NCBI GenBank assembly: GCA_013180625.2
Contig: SNVD02000508.1
Span: forward strand, 1-64,000
DNA from: Boswellia sacra
Taxonomy: Eukaryota; Streptophyta; Magnoliopsida; Sapindales; Burseraceae
DNA length: 64,000 bases
Direction: 5' to 3'
Shown: positions 33,631-45,389 of the stretch, piece after piece
Numbering within the stretch: position 1 is the first letter of the stretch
Layout: each line of letters starts with the position of its first letter
Notes under the pieces: generated by a model
The model's input: the letters and a program-made list of their open reading frames with translations, nothing else
Told to the model about the DNA's origin: nothing
Database searches by the model: none
Program-made: the position numbers and the translations under genes

Positions 33631-35133
33631 TTAACCCTTTTCGTTAGTGGATCGATCCGCAAGATTATCCTTAGACTTTATATAGTCTATAGTGATAGCT
33701 CCAGTTGAGAGTAGATGCCTAATGGTATTATGCCTAAGACGAATGTGTCTAGACTTACCATTATACATGTTATTCTGAGCCCGTGCAATAGCAGATTGAC
33801 TATCGCAATGTATGCATATAGGTGGTACAGGCTTAGGCCAATCTGGAATATCTTCTAAGAAATGGCGTAGCCATTCAACCACTTCACCATATTTACCTAA
33901 AGCTATAAACTCAGATTTCATTGTGGATCGAGCTATAACCGTTTGTTTAGAAGATTTCCATGATATAGTAGCTCCAACTAGTATGAACACATACCCACTA
34001 GTAGACTTTGAGTCTTTTATATCAAATATCCAGTTCGTATCGCTATATCCCTCTAACACTGCAGGATATCTGGTATAATGTAGTCCATAGCTACAAGTAT
34101 ATCGTAAGCACCTCAGTACTTTCACAATACCTTTCCAATGCTTGACACTTGGATTACTTGTGTATCTACTTAGTTTACTGATTTTGTAGGCTATATCAGG
34201 TCTTGTACAACTTGTCAAGTACATTAGACTATCAATCACTTTAGAGTATTCTACTTATGAAACATTCTCACCTTTATTCTTACACAGGTGTTGACTTAAG
34301 TCTATCGGTATCCTAGACACTCCAGAATCACCTTTATTGAATTTTTCCAAAATCTTGTCTACGTGGTGTGACTGACTAAGCATGAGTCCATCAGAAGTCC
34401 TTGTAATTTTAATTCCTAAAATTACATTAGCCAAACCCATATCTTTCATGTAAAATTTTGAATTCAACATATTTTTGATAGATTTTATTATCTTCTCATT
34501 ACTACCAACAAGGAGCAATTCATCAACATAAAGACACAAAATAACATAACCATTTTCAGTATCTTTGACATAGACATATTTGTCACACTCATTGATTTTA
34601 AACCCATTTGCAAGCGTCACACTATCAAACTTTTCATGCCATTGTTTTGGTGCTTGCTTTATGTCGTATAGAGACTTCACCAATTTGTACACTTTCTTTT
34701 CTTGTCCAAGAGCAACAAACCCCTCAGGTTGTTCCACGTAGATCTTTTTATCTAAATCACCATTAAGAAAGGCTGTCTTCACATCCATTTGATGTACTTC
34801 AAGATTTCGCAAAGCGGCAATCGCAAGTATTATCCTAATGAAATTTATTCTCGTCACTGGAGAATATGTATCAAAGTAATCTAGACCTTCTTGTTGCTTA
34901 TAACCTTTGATAACAAGTCTAGCCTTATACTTGTCAATTGATCCATCTGCTTTCATTTTCTTATTGAAAATCCATTTAGAATCAAGTGGTTTGCATCTCG
35001 GAGGAAGATCCATAAGCTTGCATGTATGGTTTTGCATTATGGAATCAATTTCACTCTTAATGGCTTCTATCCACAAATGTCTCTCCAAAGAGCTCACAGC
35101 TTCTTTAAAGCTTTGAGGTTCACTTTCTAACAT
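33631..35133 (-). pseudogene. Element E reverse transcriptase and RNase H
   Basis: RT runs from 35,133 to 34,255 with KYKARLVIKGYKQQEG, FDTYSPVTRINFIR, QMDVKTAFLNGDL, YDIKQAPKQWHEKF and LGLANVILGIKI-like blocks. The catalytic box reads YVDE instead of YVDD (about 34,520), predicted to cripple polymerisation. A stop separates it from the continuing frame (NVS-stop-VEYS, near 34,253; a CAA-to-TAA change fits). 34,239-33,631 then carries the RT end ([15 protein letters not shown]) and RNase H ([45 protein letters not shown]). Family function is reverse transcription in cytoplasmic particles. Confidence 0.92.
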
Positions 35134-35249
35134 ATAACCAAAAAATCTAGACCAAATGATTTTTCTGTTCTTGCTCTTTTATTATGTCTAAGCTCATCTT
35201 TAATAACTTGTTCTTGGTTCTGACTACCCTCAGTGATAGCCTCATAAGT

Positions 35250-36180
35250 TCATTTAGATGAACTTGGTTTTATAAATTCATGTTTAAAGAACGATGCATT
35301 TCTCGATTCAATTATTGTGTTTTTGTGTATATCTGGGATTTGTGACTTATATACAAGAAACTGATAAGCACTACTATTATGAGCATATCCTATGAAAATG
35401 AAATCAACTGTTTTTGGACCTATTTTCATCTTCTCAGGTATAGGTACCACTACTTTAGCAAGACAATCCCACACTCGTAAATATTTGTAGGAAGGCTTTC
35501 TTGCTTTCCACAATTCATAAGGTGTCTTCTCATCTTTCTTGTGGGGTACCTTATTTAAAAGGTAGTTAGCTGACAAAATAGCTTCCCCCCATATGTTTTG
35601 AGGCAAACCAGAACTCAACAACATTACATTCATCATTTCTTTCAAGGTACAATTTTTATGCTTTGTAACTCCGTTTGACTAGGTGAATAAAGTGGCATGA
35701 GCTCATGTATTATTCCATGTTGTGCGTAGAACTCACCAAAAGGTGATTCATACTCTCCACCACGGTCACTTCTAATTGCCTTAATCTTTTTATTAAGTTG
35801 ATTTTCAACTTCATTCTTATAGAGAATAAACTTCTCTATTGCTTTGTCCTTGCTTTTCAATAAATACACATAACAATATTTTGTGCTATCATCGACAAAA
35901 GTAATAAAATACTTATTGCCACCTTTTGTTTGAATAAATTTCAAATCACAAATATCACTGTGAATTAAATCAAGAGGTTAAGTATTTCTTTCTATAGTTT
36001 GAAAAGATGACCTTGTCAATTTTGCCTGAACACAAGTTTCACACTTACATTTTAAATCAATTTGGAAAGCAGGAATATGAATTAAGTTAATTAATCTATG
36101 CAATGTATTATAATTAATATTTCCTAGTCTACCATGCCATAAAAGGAAGACTCAATCAAATAAACAGAAGAACTAGCTTT
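35250..36180 (-). pseudogene. Element E integrase
   Basis: 35,944-35,642 holds the core (FITFVDDSTKYCYVYLLKSK and IRSDRGGEYES), with the first two catalytic Asp-region motifs. A frameshift near 35,645 separates it from 35,645-35,250, the C-terminal core and GKARKPSYK-type region (ANYLLNKVPHKKDEKTPYELW). The region holding the usual NGxxERKNR Glu falls at the frame break and is disturbed. The HHCC part upstream (about 36,180-35,950) is decayed. Confidence 0.85.
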
Positions 36181-37023
36181 ATTGATTTTGGGCTTTAGAG
36201 TTATTACATTAAGTTTAAACATAGCCTCACTCTCATATCCGTTTCCAACATACATACCACCCTTGGTAAGTACAATTTATCTGACTCAAAAACCAAACGA
36301 AATCCATGCTTATTCAGCAATGAACCAAACACTAAGTTCTTGCAGATTTCTGACATATACGTTACATTATTTAAAGTCAGCTCTTTCTCAGAGGTCATCT
36401 TCAGAACCACTTTTCCTAGACCTTTTACCTTAGATGTGGATGAGTTACCCATGAAGAGCTTTTCCCCATTCTTAATGGGTTCAAAGGTTGTGAACATGCC
36501 TTGTAGCTCCAGTGTTGATCCACTATTCTTTTGGGTTAGATCCAACTAGATTAACTCCAGAAACAGCAATAGACAGGCTTAGCTCTGATACGTCTTGTGT
36601 GATTTTGTCCACCACATTTGCTTCATTCTTTTTCTTCTTAAAAAATCGACAATCTGAAGCCTTGTGACCCATCTTGTCATAGTTGAAGCACTTCCCTTGG
36701 AACTTCTGTTTCTTGGAAATTCCACCTTTAGACCCTAGCTTGTACCATTTATTTGACTTGCTCTTCTTTGCCTTAGAGCCTTGACCATACTCTACTACAT
36801 TAGCCTTTACCATTTCAAGAGTTGAACTTCTCTTCTCTGAGCCTCTGTTGTCCTCTTTAATACGAAGTCTAACTACAAGCTCTTCCATGTTCATCTCCTT
36901 TCTCTTGTGCTTGAGGTAATTCTTGAAATCCTTCCATGCAGGGGGTAGCTTCTCAATCACAACTGCTACTTGAAAGGTTTCACTAAGAACCATCCCTTCA
37001 GCATGTATCTCATGAAGGATCAC
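36181..37023 (-). pseudogene. Element E gag C-terminus and protease
   Basis: 37,023-36,523 is the gag C-terminus, with a Lys-rich linker and a zinc knuckle in which the second Cys is Tyr (CFNYDKMGHKASDC). It ends at a stop directly before the protease motif, which reads WINTGATRHV (about 36,510-36,535), so the catalytic Asp of D(S/T)GA is Asn. A frame change follows, and 36,545-36,204 carries the rest of protease/GAG-pre-integrase (MFTTFEPIKNGEKLFMGNSS, LLNKHGFRLVFESDKLYL). Three key sites are thus altered. Confidence 0.88.
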
Positions 37024-37492
37024 CTGGATCTTTTACACTTGACTTATCACAGTTTTGGTGTCCACCATCTTATAATCAAGAAAGCATCCTACCACAAACA
37101 TTTTGGAGCCAGCATCCTCAGTCTTATATTTCTTCTCTAAAGACTCCCATACTTCCTTAGCCGATTTTTTTCTCAATATAAACATTGTATAATGAGTCTG
37201 TCAAGCCATTCATGACATAATTGCGACATAAGAAATCAGAATGCTTCCAAGCCTCAACAGCATTGATGACTTGGACATCTTGCTCTCCTTCATTAAGTTT
37301 AGGTGGATCTTCAGTTAAGACCCTTGCTAGACCCAGAGTTGTCAAGTAAAACAGCATCTTTTGCTGCCAACTCTTGAAATTCAATCCACCGAATTTTTTT
37401 GGTTTTTCACCATGGTTCACAGGAACCGAAACAGATACAGTTGAGGCAGTAGCCACATTAGGTTGTTGAGAACTAGTCGTAATATCAGTCAT
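37024..37492 (-). pseudogene. Element E gag N-terminus
   Basis: ATG at 37,492 opens 111 codons, including KKFGGLNFKSWQQKMLFYL, the usual copia capsid start, and AWKHSDFLCRNYVMNGL. A frame break at about 37,160 separates it from the following [19 protein letters not shown] segment and the next open frame at 37,023. It is UBN2/Retrotran_gag type. Confidence 0.88.
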
Positions 37493-37947
37493 CTCAACAA
37501 CAACAACAACAATGTTTGGAATTGAAAAATCAAATGATTTTTAATTTCTTGAACAAACTATAGTTTGTGAGAACAACTGAATAACTTTCAATAGATAATT
37601 CTTAGGAAAGACTAGAGGGTTCACAAACAGGTCCTACTTAAAACCCAACCTCCTTAGACAAAATTTATTTATAAGAAATTCCCAGGAAAGACATGGAGGT
37701 TGCTTCCTCTTCAAAGCCAGTCTTGTTAGATAGAACTTCTCTGTTTAGTTACTACCTAGTTGACACCAACAAACCATAAAAGGCCTTCCACAAAAATATC
37801 ACACCAAATATATATATATATATATATATCAACAAATAAAGGCAATAGCAATTTATATATTCAAACAAATAAAATTCTATATATATAATTAGATTCTAAC
37901 ATGCCACTTTTAAAAACCTTATATAAAGCAAGAATCTGTTTTAAGTT
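37493..37947 (-). other. 5' leader of element E
   Basis: Untranslated leader between the 5' LTR and gag. No good match to the standard TGGTATCAGAGC primer site is seen next to the LTR; the first bases are AACTTAAAACAGATTC. A (TA)n run lies at about 37,808-37,830. Confidence 0.6.
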
Positions 37948-38496
37948 TGTTAGAAAATGTATGCAATTTATAAGGATAACAGATAAAAATATTTTAATTT
38001 AACTTTAAAATAAAATTACCCATTGGAAACTCTTTCTAACAATAGAAATTATCTGTCGAGGCTCGTGTATCACACAATTTCCTTAAAACAGATTCGCCTT
38101 CTCCACTAGGTGCTTGAGAATTTTATTGGCTTCTATCTCTGAGGATACAACGACAACTAGTAGCAAGAGAAACTACTCTTCTATTGAAGCAAACTAGAAA
38201 CCCTTAAAGTCTATCATGAACTTTAGAACTAGAAGCTAATAACACACAAAAGTAAGAGATAAACAAGCTAGAGAGAAAGAGAGAGTTAACTTGTGATGTG
38301 TTGAACAAATGAGAGAGAAGCTCTTTATATAGGCTATGGAATTTGTAACTTAAACTTAAGTAATTTCAAACACTAACTTCTATTTAATTCCATACCAACT
38401 TTTATTCAATTTCACATTATACTTGTAACCACTTATTCATTCAATAATACATGAATTACAAATCAATTTCCATTCAAACCTTTTAAATTTCCAACA
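37948..38496 (-). repeat. 5' LTR of element E (549 bp)
   Basis: Partner of 32,466-32,995, with the same TGTTAGAAAATG and TTTCCAACA ends. It has a short extra segment (ACAACGACAACTAGTAGCAA near 38,150). A TATA box lies near 38,325 on the minus strand. Confidence 0.95.
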
Positions 38497-38501
38497 AGTG
38501 A

Positions 38502-39282
38502 TAAAACTTCCTGTTATTACACGATATATAGTTTAACTTGTGGTACATTATTAAATATTTAATCGCTTGTATTTGTAATATATTCTTTCATTTGAAAATT
38601 TTTCCCCCCACGTAAATATTTAACAATAAAAACTATCTAAGTACTTGAATCTTTTACTAGATTTTTCTTTTAAGAAAACATTTATATCCTTGTATTTTTA
38701 TCTCATACAAAACAAATCTATTACAAATCAAAATATCAAAAAAATACAACTAATGAGGAAAGAAAAGGAATATGAAAAAGAAATGAGCAATAATTAAAAG
38801 CTCATATTGATTCCAATGCAATTAATTTTTGTCTTCACTCCTCATCTCATCTCAGCCCTTCATTCTTCTTTCATCTAAGGAATAGAAATTAATGTAAAAA
38901 TTTGTATAAAAAGGGGGCTTCTAACTTGTCCATATATATATATATATAGACGAAAATGAGAATTGTGAATTTGTGATACTGACTGACTTCTCACAATTTA
39001 AAAAGATCTAATATTAAGTTTTAGGGAGTAATTTTATTTGGACATTTACGATATTTTATTTGTTACACGACCGTAGTGGTGACTCCGGGGACCGAATCAA
39101 AACCTTTAATTAAACAAATTAAGCATGCACTATAAATAATTTGTTTCTTAGAATCAGAATCAATAGATGAAAAAAAGAAAGATAGCTATTGCACATACAT
39201 TAAATGAAGCACAAACTTTCAACAAATCAAGACACGACAGAATTAATCAAGACATAAAGGGACTATCTGTTGAATAAGCAAA
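38502..39282. other. Spacer between GLP1 upstream and GLP2 downstream flanks
   Basis: AT-rich, no gene. From about 38,950 (GACGAAAATGAGAA) to 39,282 it is homologous to 51,276-51,316 plus 52,590-52,866 and, more weakly, to 25,460-25,750: the 3' flank of the GLP unit. Confidence 0.6.
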
Positions 39283-40153
39283 TCAATATATGATCGTTTC
39301 AAACTGAGCCTTTAGATGATCAATCACATTCTTGTCTACTTGGAAAGCTTTTGCAAGGATGTCATTAGATATGTCAGGCTTAGAACCAAAAACTGCGTTA
39401 GCAACTGTGACGGTTCCCGGATTTCGGCTGCTAAGAGCAGCAATTGCCGCAGCATGACTGTTTCCAACATTGCGCTGGAAGTGTACCAGGCCCACTGGGA
39501 AGGTAAACACATCGCCCTTCTGAAGTACTTTGGTAATGAGACGATTTTCTGGGTTAGAAGTGATGAATACTACTTCCATGCTACCTTCCACGACAGTCGA
39601 ATTTCACTTGCCCTGGGGTGAGTGTGCGGTGGGTTGACAATGTCAATGCGAACCATTGATATGCCAAGAGTGTTAAGTCCTGGAATCCGGTCAACTGTCG
39701 CTGGGGTCACTTTGGAACCAAGTGCATTTGATGTGTTCCCCCTTACATGCAGCCCACTGAGGTGGAAATCCTTGGCTTCGACTAGCCTTGCGTCTTTGCA
39801 TGCAAAACCATTCACCAGCACTGCCATGAACCGAAAAGGAAACCGTTCTTAAGAGAAAGTAAAAGGAAATTTTTATCTAATTGTTATAGCAGTTGGATTT
39901 TGGAAATGTCATAAACTTTTCTTAAAATTTATTGCAGACCCCTCCAATAAAGAGATTAGAGATTGTTAAAATTAAGGACATGAAAAATTATACCAAATAA
40001 ATAAATATTATATATTACAAATATATATTACCTGAACTTCTGGTGTCTTTGACACAAAAATCTTGAAGTGGGCTATGATCTGCCAAGACAAACGAAGAAA
40101 GTAGACCAATAAGGAATCCTAACAAGAGAACTGTAATTGTTTTAGAAGCCTAT
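39283..40153 (-). pseudogene. Germin-like protein pseudogene, copy 2 (GLP2)
   Basis: The exon 1 homologue (about 40,153-40,032) encodes a good signal peptide and LQDFCV, but its start codon is split by one inserted base (ATAGGC in place of ATGGC). Intron 39,821-40,031. Exon 2 runs from 39,820. Compared with GLP3, four codons just before the HxH motif are deleted (IVNPPHTHP; the APWG segment is gone), and a one-base deletion at about 39,597 shifts the frame directly after ASEI. 39,591-39,283 then remains open with [16 protein letters not shown], and the stop has moved five codons downstream. The lesions differ from those of GLP1. No complete protein is predicted. Confidence 0.92.
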
Positions 40154-41621
40154 TTGGAAAGTAGTCATCAATTGAGAATATTTAGTTCTCAAAACAACTT
40201 AAGTGGATTTTGATGTGTGAATAAGCAAGTATCAAGTTTCCTCCTTTTGTAGAAGCTGTGAGAATAATATATGCCGTCCACTGAGTGGAAACATTCATCA
40301 TTTATGCTACGTGTGTGAAATTTCTAATTACACGCATACATGATATCAAACAATAATGCGTAGCCAGCTCTTCGAGCTCTTAATGATCTCCAGTCGTTTA
40401 TTAATTAGACTTGTATTCTTGGTCGCTCTTAGAATGCATAAATTCGTCCTAGCTTCATTTTAGCTTTTGCAGATTTTATGCCACGTAAATTTTATTGATT
40501 TTGAATGATTAAAATCTATTATATTCTCTCTCTTCTCTCATTTATTGTGTATTAACCATCAATTATATATTTGTATTTTACTAAGGCGAAGACTAGATGA
40601 GAAGAGAATCCTGATCAGGATGAAATAATATTGGTCTTGAATAGGTCATTTTGTGGTTTTTCGTAGCATACCAGTCAACACGTTTAGCCTCATTATAATG
40701 GCAGAACACTGCACGCCTGCTACTCTTATCACTTAATTACAAGTCGCCATGCATGCAACTCCATAATTTACCGGATCGATCAGCTTTATATACTTGTCTC
40801 TTCTAATATATGTTTCAATTTTTTAATCGTAAATCTGCTTTTTCTAAGATTTGGACTCTCTTTACCATCATTTTTTCTTTTATTGAAATCTCAAAACACC
40901 AATAAATAGAACAAGCAGCAACTATGGGCCCAACCGTACCAAAGTTTCCACATCTTCAAATGCTAGGAATGACCCGATCATTATCAATTAGTGGGAAAAA
41001 AGAAAAAAAAAAACCAATCACATGGTATAGAAAGATAATGATAAAATATGAAAATAGAATATTTGACTGATGATTCTTTCATGTATAATGGCGAGTAGAG
41101 TGACAATTGCCAATGATGTTTCATTAATGAGTAATAAATTGATAAGGAATATTGCTGTCGACTGAATATAATTTGAGTTCATTAATTTAATATAATAGTA
41201 CGAGTACTAAGTAATACTATATTTTAGGAATTCATATGATGCGTTAATTTAGTATCTACACGATAATTTTAAATCAAATTAGATCATTTATATGTCATTT
41301 AAAATAAAATTTTGAAATTAATATAAAACTTTTTAATGCTAATCAAGTTCTGGGTTAATTGATATAAAAGCGGTGGTTATAGTACTGTCTCTGGCTTACA
41401 TTGCGATCAGTCAAGTGAATGGAACACACACACAAAAATAGCTAAACATTCAAGCTAAGTATTTTGGAAGACAAAAGTGTAGAAATCAACTAATCACGAT
41501 AAGAGTTGTATGGAACGCATGGAATGACGATTTCAGTCAATCGGAATTGGAGATATGCAATGAGTTGAGTTTTGTAAAATTTTTAGAAATATCCAAAAGA
41601 CATTATATATATAGGGGTGGA
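40154..41621 (-). other. 5' flank of GLP2 (duplicated segment)
   Basis: It is collinear with the GLP1 and GLP3 upstream DNA (GATCTCCAGTCGTTTATTA near 40,385). At the point where GLP3 has its TATA sequence (CCTTTTATATAGAGG), GLP2 has CCTTTTGTAGAAG (about 40,245), so the TATA box is missing. No gene lies in the segment. Confidence 0.7.
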
Positions 41622-42648
41622 CCCAGAAAATTTTTTTAGGCTGGGCTAAATTAAAATTGTTAGAGTGCGGGGTTTTATTAAAGCAACCTCGATGATTTCA
41701 AAAAATTTTATTGATTAAAAAGAATTAGATTTAATAGAGTGTGGGACATAATTAACCTCCCCTTAAAATGCATATTTCATGCAAAAATAGATGAGAAAGA
41801 CCAAAAAAAAAAAAAGCGCAATGGAAATACAACAAAATAGATTAAAGAAAAAAAACAAATACTAAATAGACATAAAACATATACGACAAAGTAATTTTTT
41901 TGAACTATTTAAAAAATTATTACCACGATGAAGTAAAAAACTAAATTTTTTTCAACTATCTATAAAAATTTGGGATAAAGAAATTAGCATATATGCAATT
42001 TATTCTAGGACTAACTCCTAAACTAATTTAGGGAGTGTATGCAACTGGTAATAAAGAACACTTCCTGCATGTGTAGACAAAATTGATTGCTACATAATAT
42101 AATTGATGTTATATTAGTATTTGATGTTACTCTATTTGTATACAAGGTCTATTTTTTATTAGTATTTTATTTTATTCATCTCTTTCTAAAAAGAATTATC
42201 AAGTGACAAAAAAAAAAAAATTAACATCAATGTATAACACAAGCCAAAAATTTTAAATAAATACATTTAAGAATTAAAAATGAGAGAGGTTACAATACTC
42301 CAAGCTTGTTTGATCTTTTGAATGGAAATTAATAAAAATTTCTTATGTTAGGAACTAGCGTTTTTCTTGGTCTTTTACTATTATAGAGGTTAAAAGAGAG
42401 ACAAGAGAGATGGGGAAAGGAATATGATGGGTCACTTTCAAAAGTGCAAAAGGATGAGAGAAATTTAATATTGGTAGGATAGTGAATTAAGAGTGATGAA
42501 AATGGCATATTTATTATAAATTAAAAATGTAAAATATGACAGTTTAATAAAATATAATTCAAAGGATGTTGTTTAAAACTAATGATTTTTTTTTCAAAAA
42601 AAAAAACTAGGGTTGGGTGTGTGTGTATATATATATATATAGAGAGAG
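41622..42648. mobile_element. hAT-like left end, incomplete
   Basis: It begins TAGGGGTGGACCCAGAAAAT, a string typical of plant hAT ends. GLP flank stops at this point. No matching right end was found before the next element. About 1 kb of AT-rich, non-coding DNA follows. Confidence 0.45.
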
Positions 42649-45179
42649 AGTTTTTCCTTATGCATTCTGCTAGAAATTCATTAAAATCCGAACCAAAGAG
42701 CACACTCGTAGGATGCATTCCCACAGCATCCAACGGTTGATTGCATTCAATATATAAAATATTCTTTTTTGGTCCTTAAACATCAAAAAAGTAAAAATTG
42801 TTGTGTTCCCCTAAGCATTTAATTGTGTGTGTCATTCTTTATGTTCTCTCTTATATATAGTCTTTAATGGTTTACGCCCTCTCCTCCCTCTTAAACGTGA
42901 TTCACATCAACACTATCTTCGTTCTCTCTCCTCTAACCATGTACTATCACAAATGATCTAGATAGATCTTCTTATATTTTTATTCGTTAATTTAGCTTCA
43001 CACTTGTTATGATCAACAACTATTTCCTATGTAGACTTTGGGAGTGTTTAAGGTTTCGGTTTGCTAGAGTAACATGAGATAAAAGAAAAAAATTAATTGC
43101 TTCTCAATATGACATTTATGACTGCATTTTTGTCTCTTCAAAAGATGAGAAAAAAATTCTTGCCTGTATTTTATTTCCTATACAACCATCTCTTAGAACT
43201 TTGTATCCAACATAATAAGAATAATTTTGAAAAATATCTCGATAGCATCTCTTAACAAATTGGTGAAAAAAAAAAACCACGGAAGTGTAGGCATTGGAAT
43301 TTTGCTTATGGTTTTGAGACCTATTGTTGATAGCTAGAGACAGAGATCAAAAGTCATTTCTAGACTTGCAGGAACACTAAGATTTAACACTGGGAATAGG
43401 GTAGAAAGCCAGGTAGGCTTGGGACCGGTGTGGTGTCGAATGGGAGTAGTTGAGACCTTAGGAATCATGTCTATTGGACACATACGTGGATCAACCATTA
43501 GCACTATAGGCTAGCATCAGCATAAGAAATCCATAAATAGGGTTAGCACCTATAGGCTAGGGCTCTTGCCTTTGGCAATATAGGTGCCCATCTCTAATTA
43601 GAGGCGGCACACGAGTACCTCTAGGGTTTGTATCTTAGAAGGATCTAGAAACCCTACCAACGTATATAAGGTAACCCTACTCTTGATTCTAGGGAAGCAG
43701 TTTCGGATGAAAAAAATACCTAAAAACTAAAATTTTTTTAGAGATTTTGCATATTTTTTGAATCTCACTCCCAGTATAAATATTTTTAGTGTTCTCTCGG
43801 TGTTCCTTGGATTATTCTAGAATGCCAATGCTACTCAAGATTCGGTTTTCAATTAAATTCAAAATTTGGTAAGTTTTCTGAGGGCCTCATCTTTAGTTTA
43901 AAATTTGTCATGCTTAGTTAGGTATGATTAGTAGATAATTATGTCATGCTTTGCTTAGGAGTAGTTTAATAAGTAGTAGTTTAATTACGTCATGTTTAGG
44001 ATTAGCGATAGTTAATTAGTAGTCAATTGCCATGTTTAGTTTAGGGTTAGTGGTAGTTAATTAGTAGTTAATTGCCATGCTTGGTTTAGGATTAGTGGTA
44101 GATAATTAGTCATTAATTATGCATGATTACTAGTTAATTAGTGGTTAATTAAGCATGATTAGTGATTAGCTAAGCATGATTAATGGTTAATTAGTGGTTA
44201 ATTGTATGATGTTTAGATGTTAATTATGCATATTTAGTATAGTTAATTAATGTTTAATGCCATGATTAATATAGAAATGTCATGTTTAGATCAATGTTTA
44301 TTTTAATTATGCCTTGTCATACGTTTCATTGCTAATGCCTTTATTTGATGATGAAGGGTTAACTTGAAATTCCTTTAGTTTACAATAGTATTCATTTATC
44401 TTAATATTATTTACAATTGTAATCTTTTATCCCTTCCCCCATGTCTAATAGAAATGTAGTCAATTCTCCTCCATCTTTCTATGTATGCATATAAACTGTT
44501 GACATCTCAAATGTTAAAAAAAAATCAATAAAAGTAGTTATGTGCATAGTAAAACTTAACGTCAAGATAGGGTAGGATAAGTGCTTTAGAACTTATAACT
44601 CAATAAATGTTAGTGGAGGTCGGATTAATATTCGGGTGGGTGTAACCCATACCTAACTTCCCGAACCCATCTCTGAAGGAATGATGGATAGTTAGGTACA
44701 AATAGGCAAGGAATATCATCCAATTTTCTCATGGTTAATTACCCAGGCGGTGACTTCATCATTTCTCCAAGTTTTGTCTCCGTGACTTAAATTGTATGGC
44801 CTTTTAAGTTTTCGAAAGGAGCTTATAAAAGTGTGTTGAGGTCGCGTGCGCTTGGAGAGGGATGAAAGCCCTGCTCATAGGAAGGCAAAGCCAAATGATG
44901 CAAGACATAAAAAGTGATTACAGGTGGGAGAGAAAACAGAAAGTGGTTGGCTTTAAGATTTGATAGAAAATAATAGAAAGAGATTGAATGGATTGAAAAA
45001 TATATTTTAGCATTTAATAATGTGCAGGAAGTCAAACAAGTTGATAGTGTTTTCTTTTATTAAGGCATATTTAAAAAATAATAAAACAAAAATAAAATCA
45101 CTCAACCGTTGGATGCTATGGGAACTCATCCTATAGTTGTGCTCTTTGACCTGGGTTTTCAAGAATTTTTGGGGGACTA
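42649..45179. mobile_element. Long-TIR DNA transposon (Mutator-like), non-coding
   Basis: Inverted end regions pair at 42,669-42,745 and 45,098-45,170: AAAGAGCACACTCGTAGGAT and GCATCCAACGGTTGATTG on the left against the complements of ATCCTATAGTTGTGCTCTTT and ACTCAACCGTTGGATGC on the right. GLP flank resumes at about 45,185. There is no transposase. The interior has a mixed segment at 43,330-43,730 of unknown origin and TTAATTA-rich repeats at 43,900-44,330. Edges are approximate and no TSD was found. Confidence 0.6.
43900..44330. repeat. Degenerate TAGTTAATTAGTAGTTAATT repeats
   Basis: Some 8-10 imperfect copies of GGTTAGTGGTAGTTAATTAG and ATGCATGATTAG-type units with variable spacing. Low-complexity origin is likely. 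Confidence 0.6.
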
Positions 45180-45356
45180 TAATTGGATCAAGGTTTGAGT
45201 GTTTTAGTTTGATAGCAAACTTTGGCTTATTTGGAGTGCAGCAAAGTCTTTCAATATGTATGCTTAAGAAATCCCATCAATATTTTGGTTATGTACATTA
45301 TCCTTATGTTATTTGAACTTTGTATTATTGCTTTATTTATAGTTATACTTATTGTC
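45180..45356 (-). other. GLP2 5' flank fragment between insertions
   Basis: CAAGGTTTGAGTGTTTTAG and the following 150 bp match the GLP3 flank at 54,735-54,905 and the GLP1 flank at 32,335-32,460. Confidence 0.75.
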
Positions 45357-45389
45357 TAGGGGTGTTCAAATAAATCTGAACTGATATGA

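Larger units (their letters stand above)
32466..38496 (-). mobile_element. Complete Ty1/copia retrotransposon E, TSD AGTGA
   Basis: A 6,031-bp element flanked by AGTGA at 32,461-32,465 and 38,497-38,501. Removing it restores continuity with the flank of GLP3 (TTATGTTAGTGATAAAACTT against TTATGTTATTGATATAAAAC). LTRs are 32,466-32,995 and 37,948-38,496. Gene order on the minus strand is gag, protease, integrase, RT, RNase H, the copia order. All pol domains are recognisable, but several frames are broken. Confidence 0.95.
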
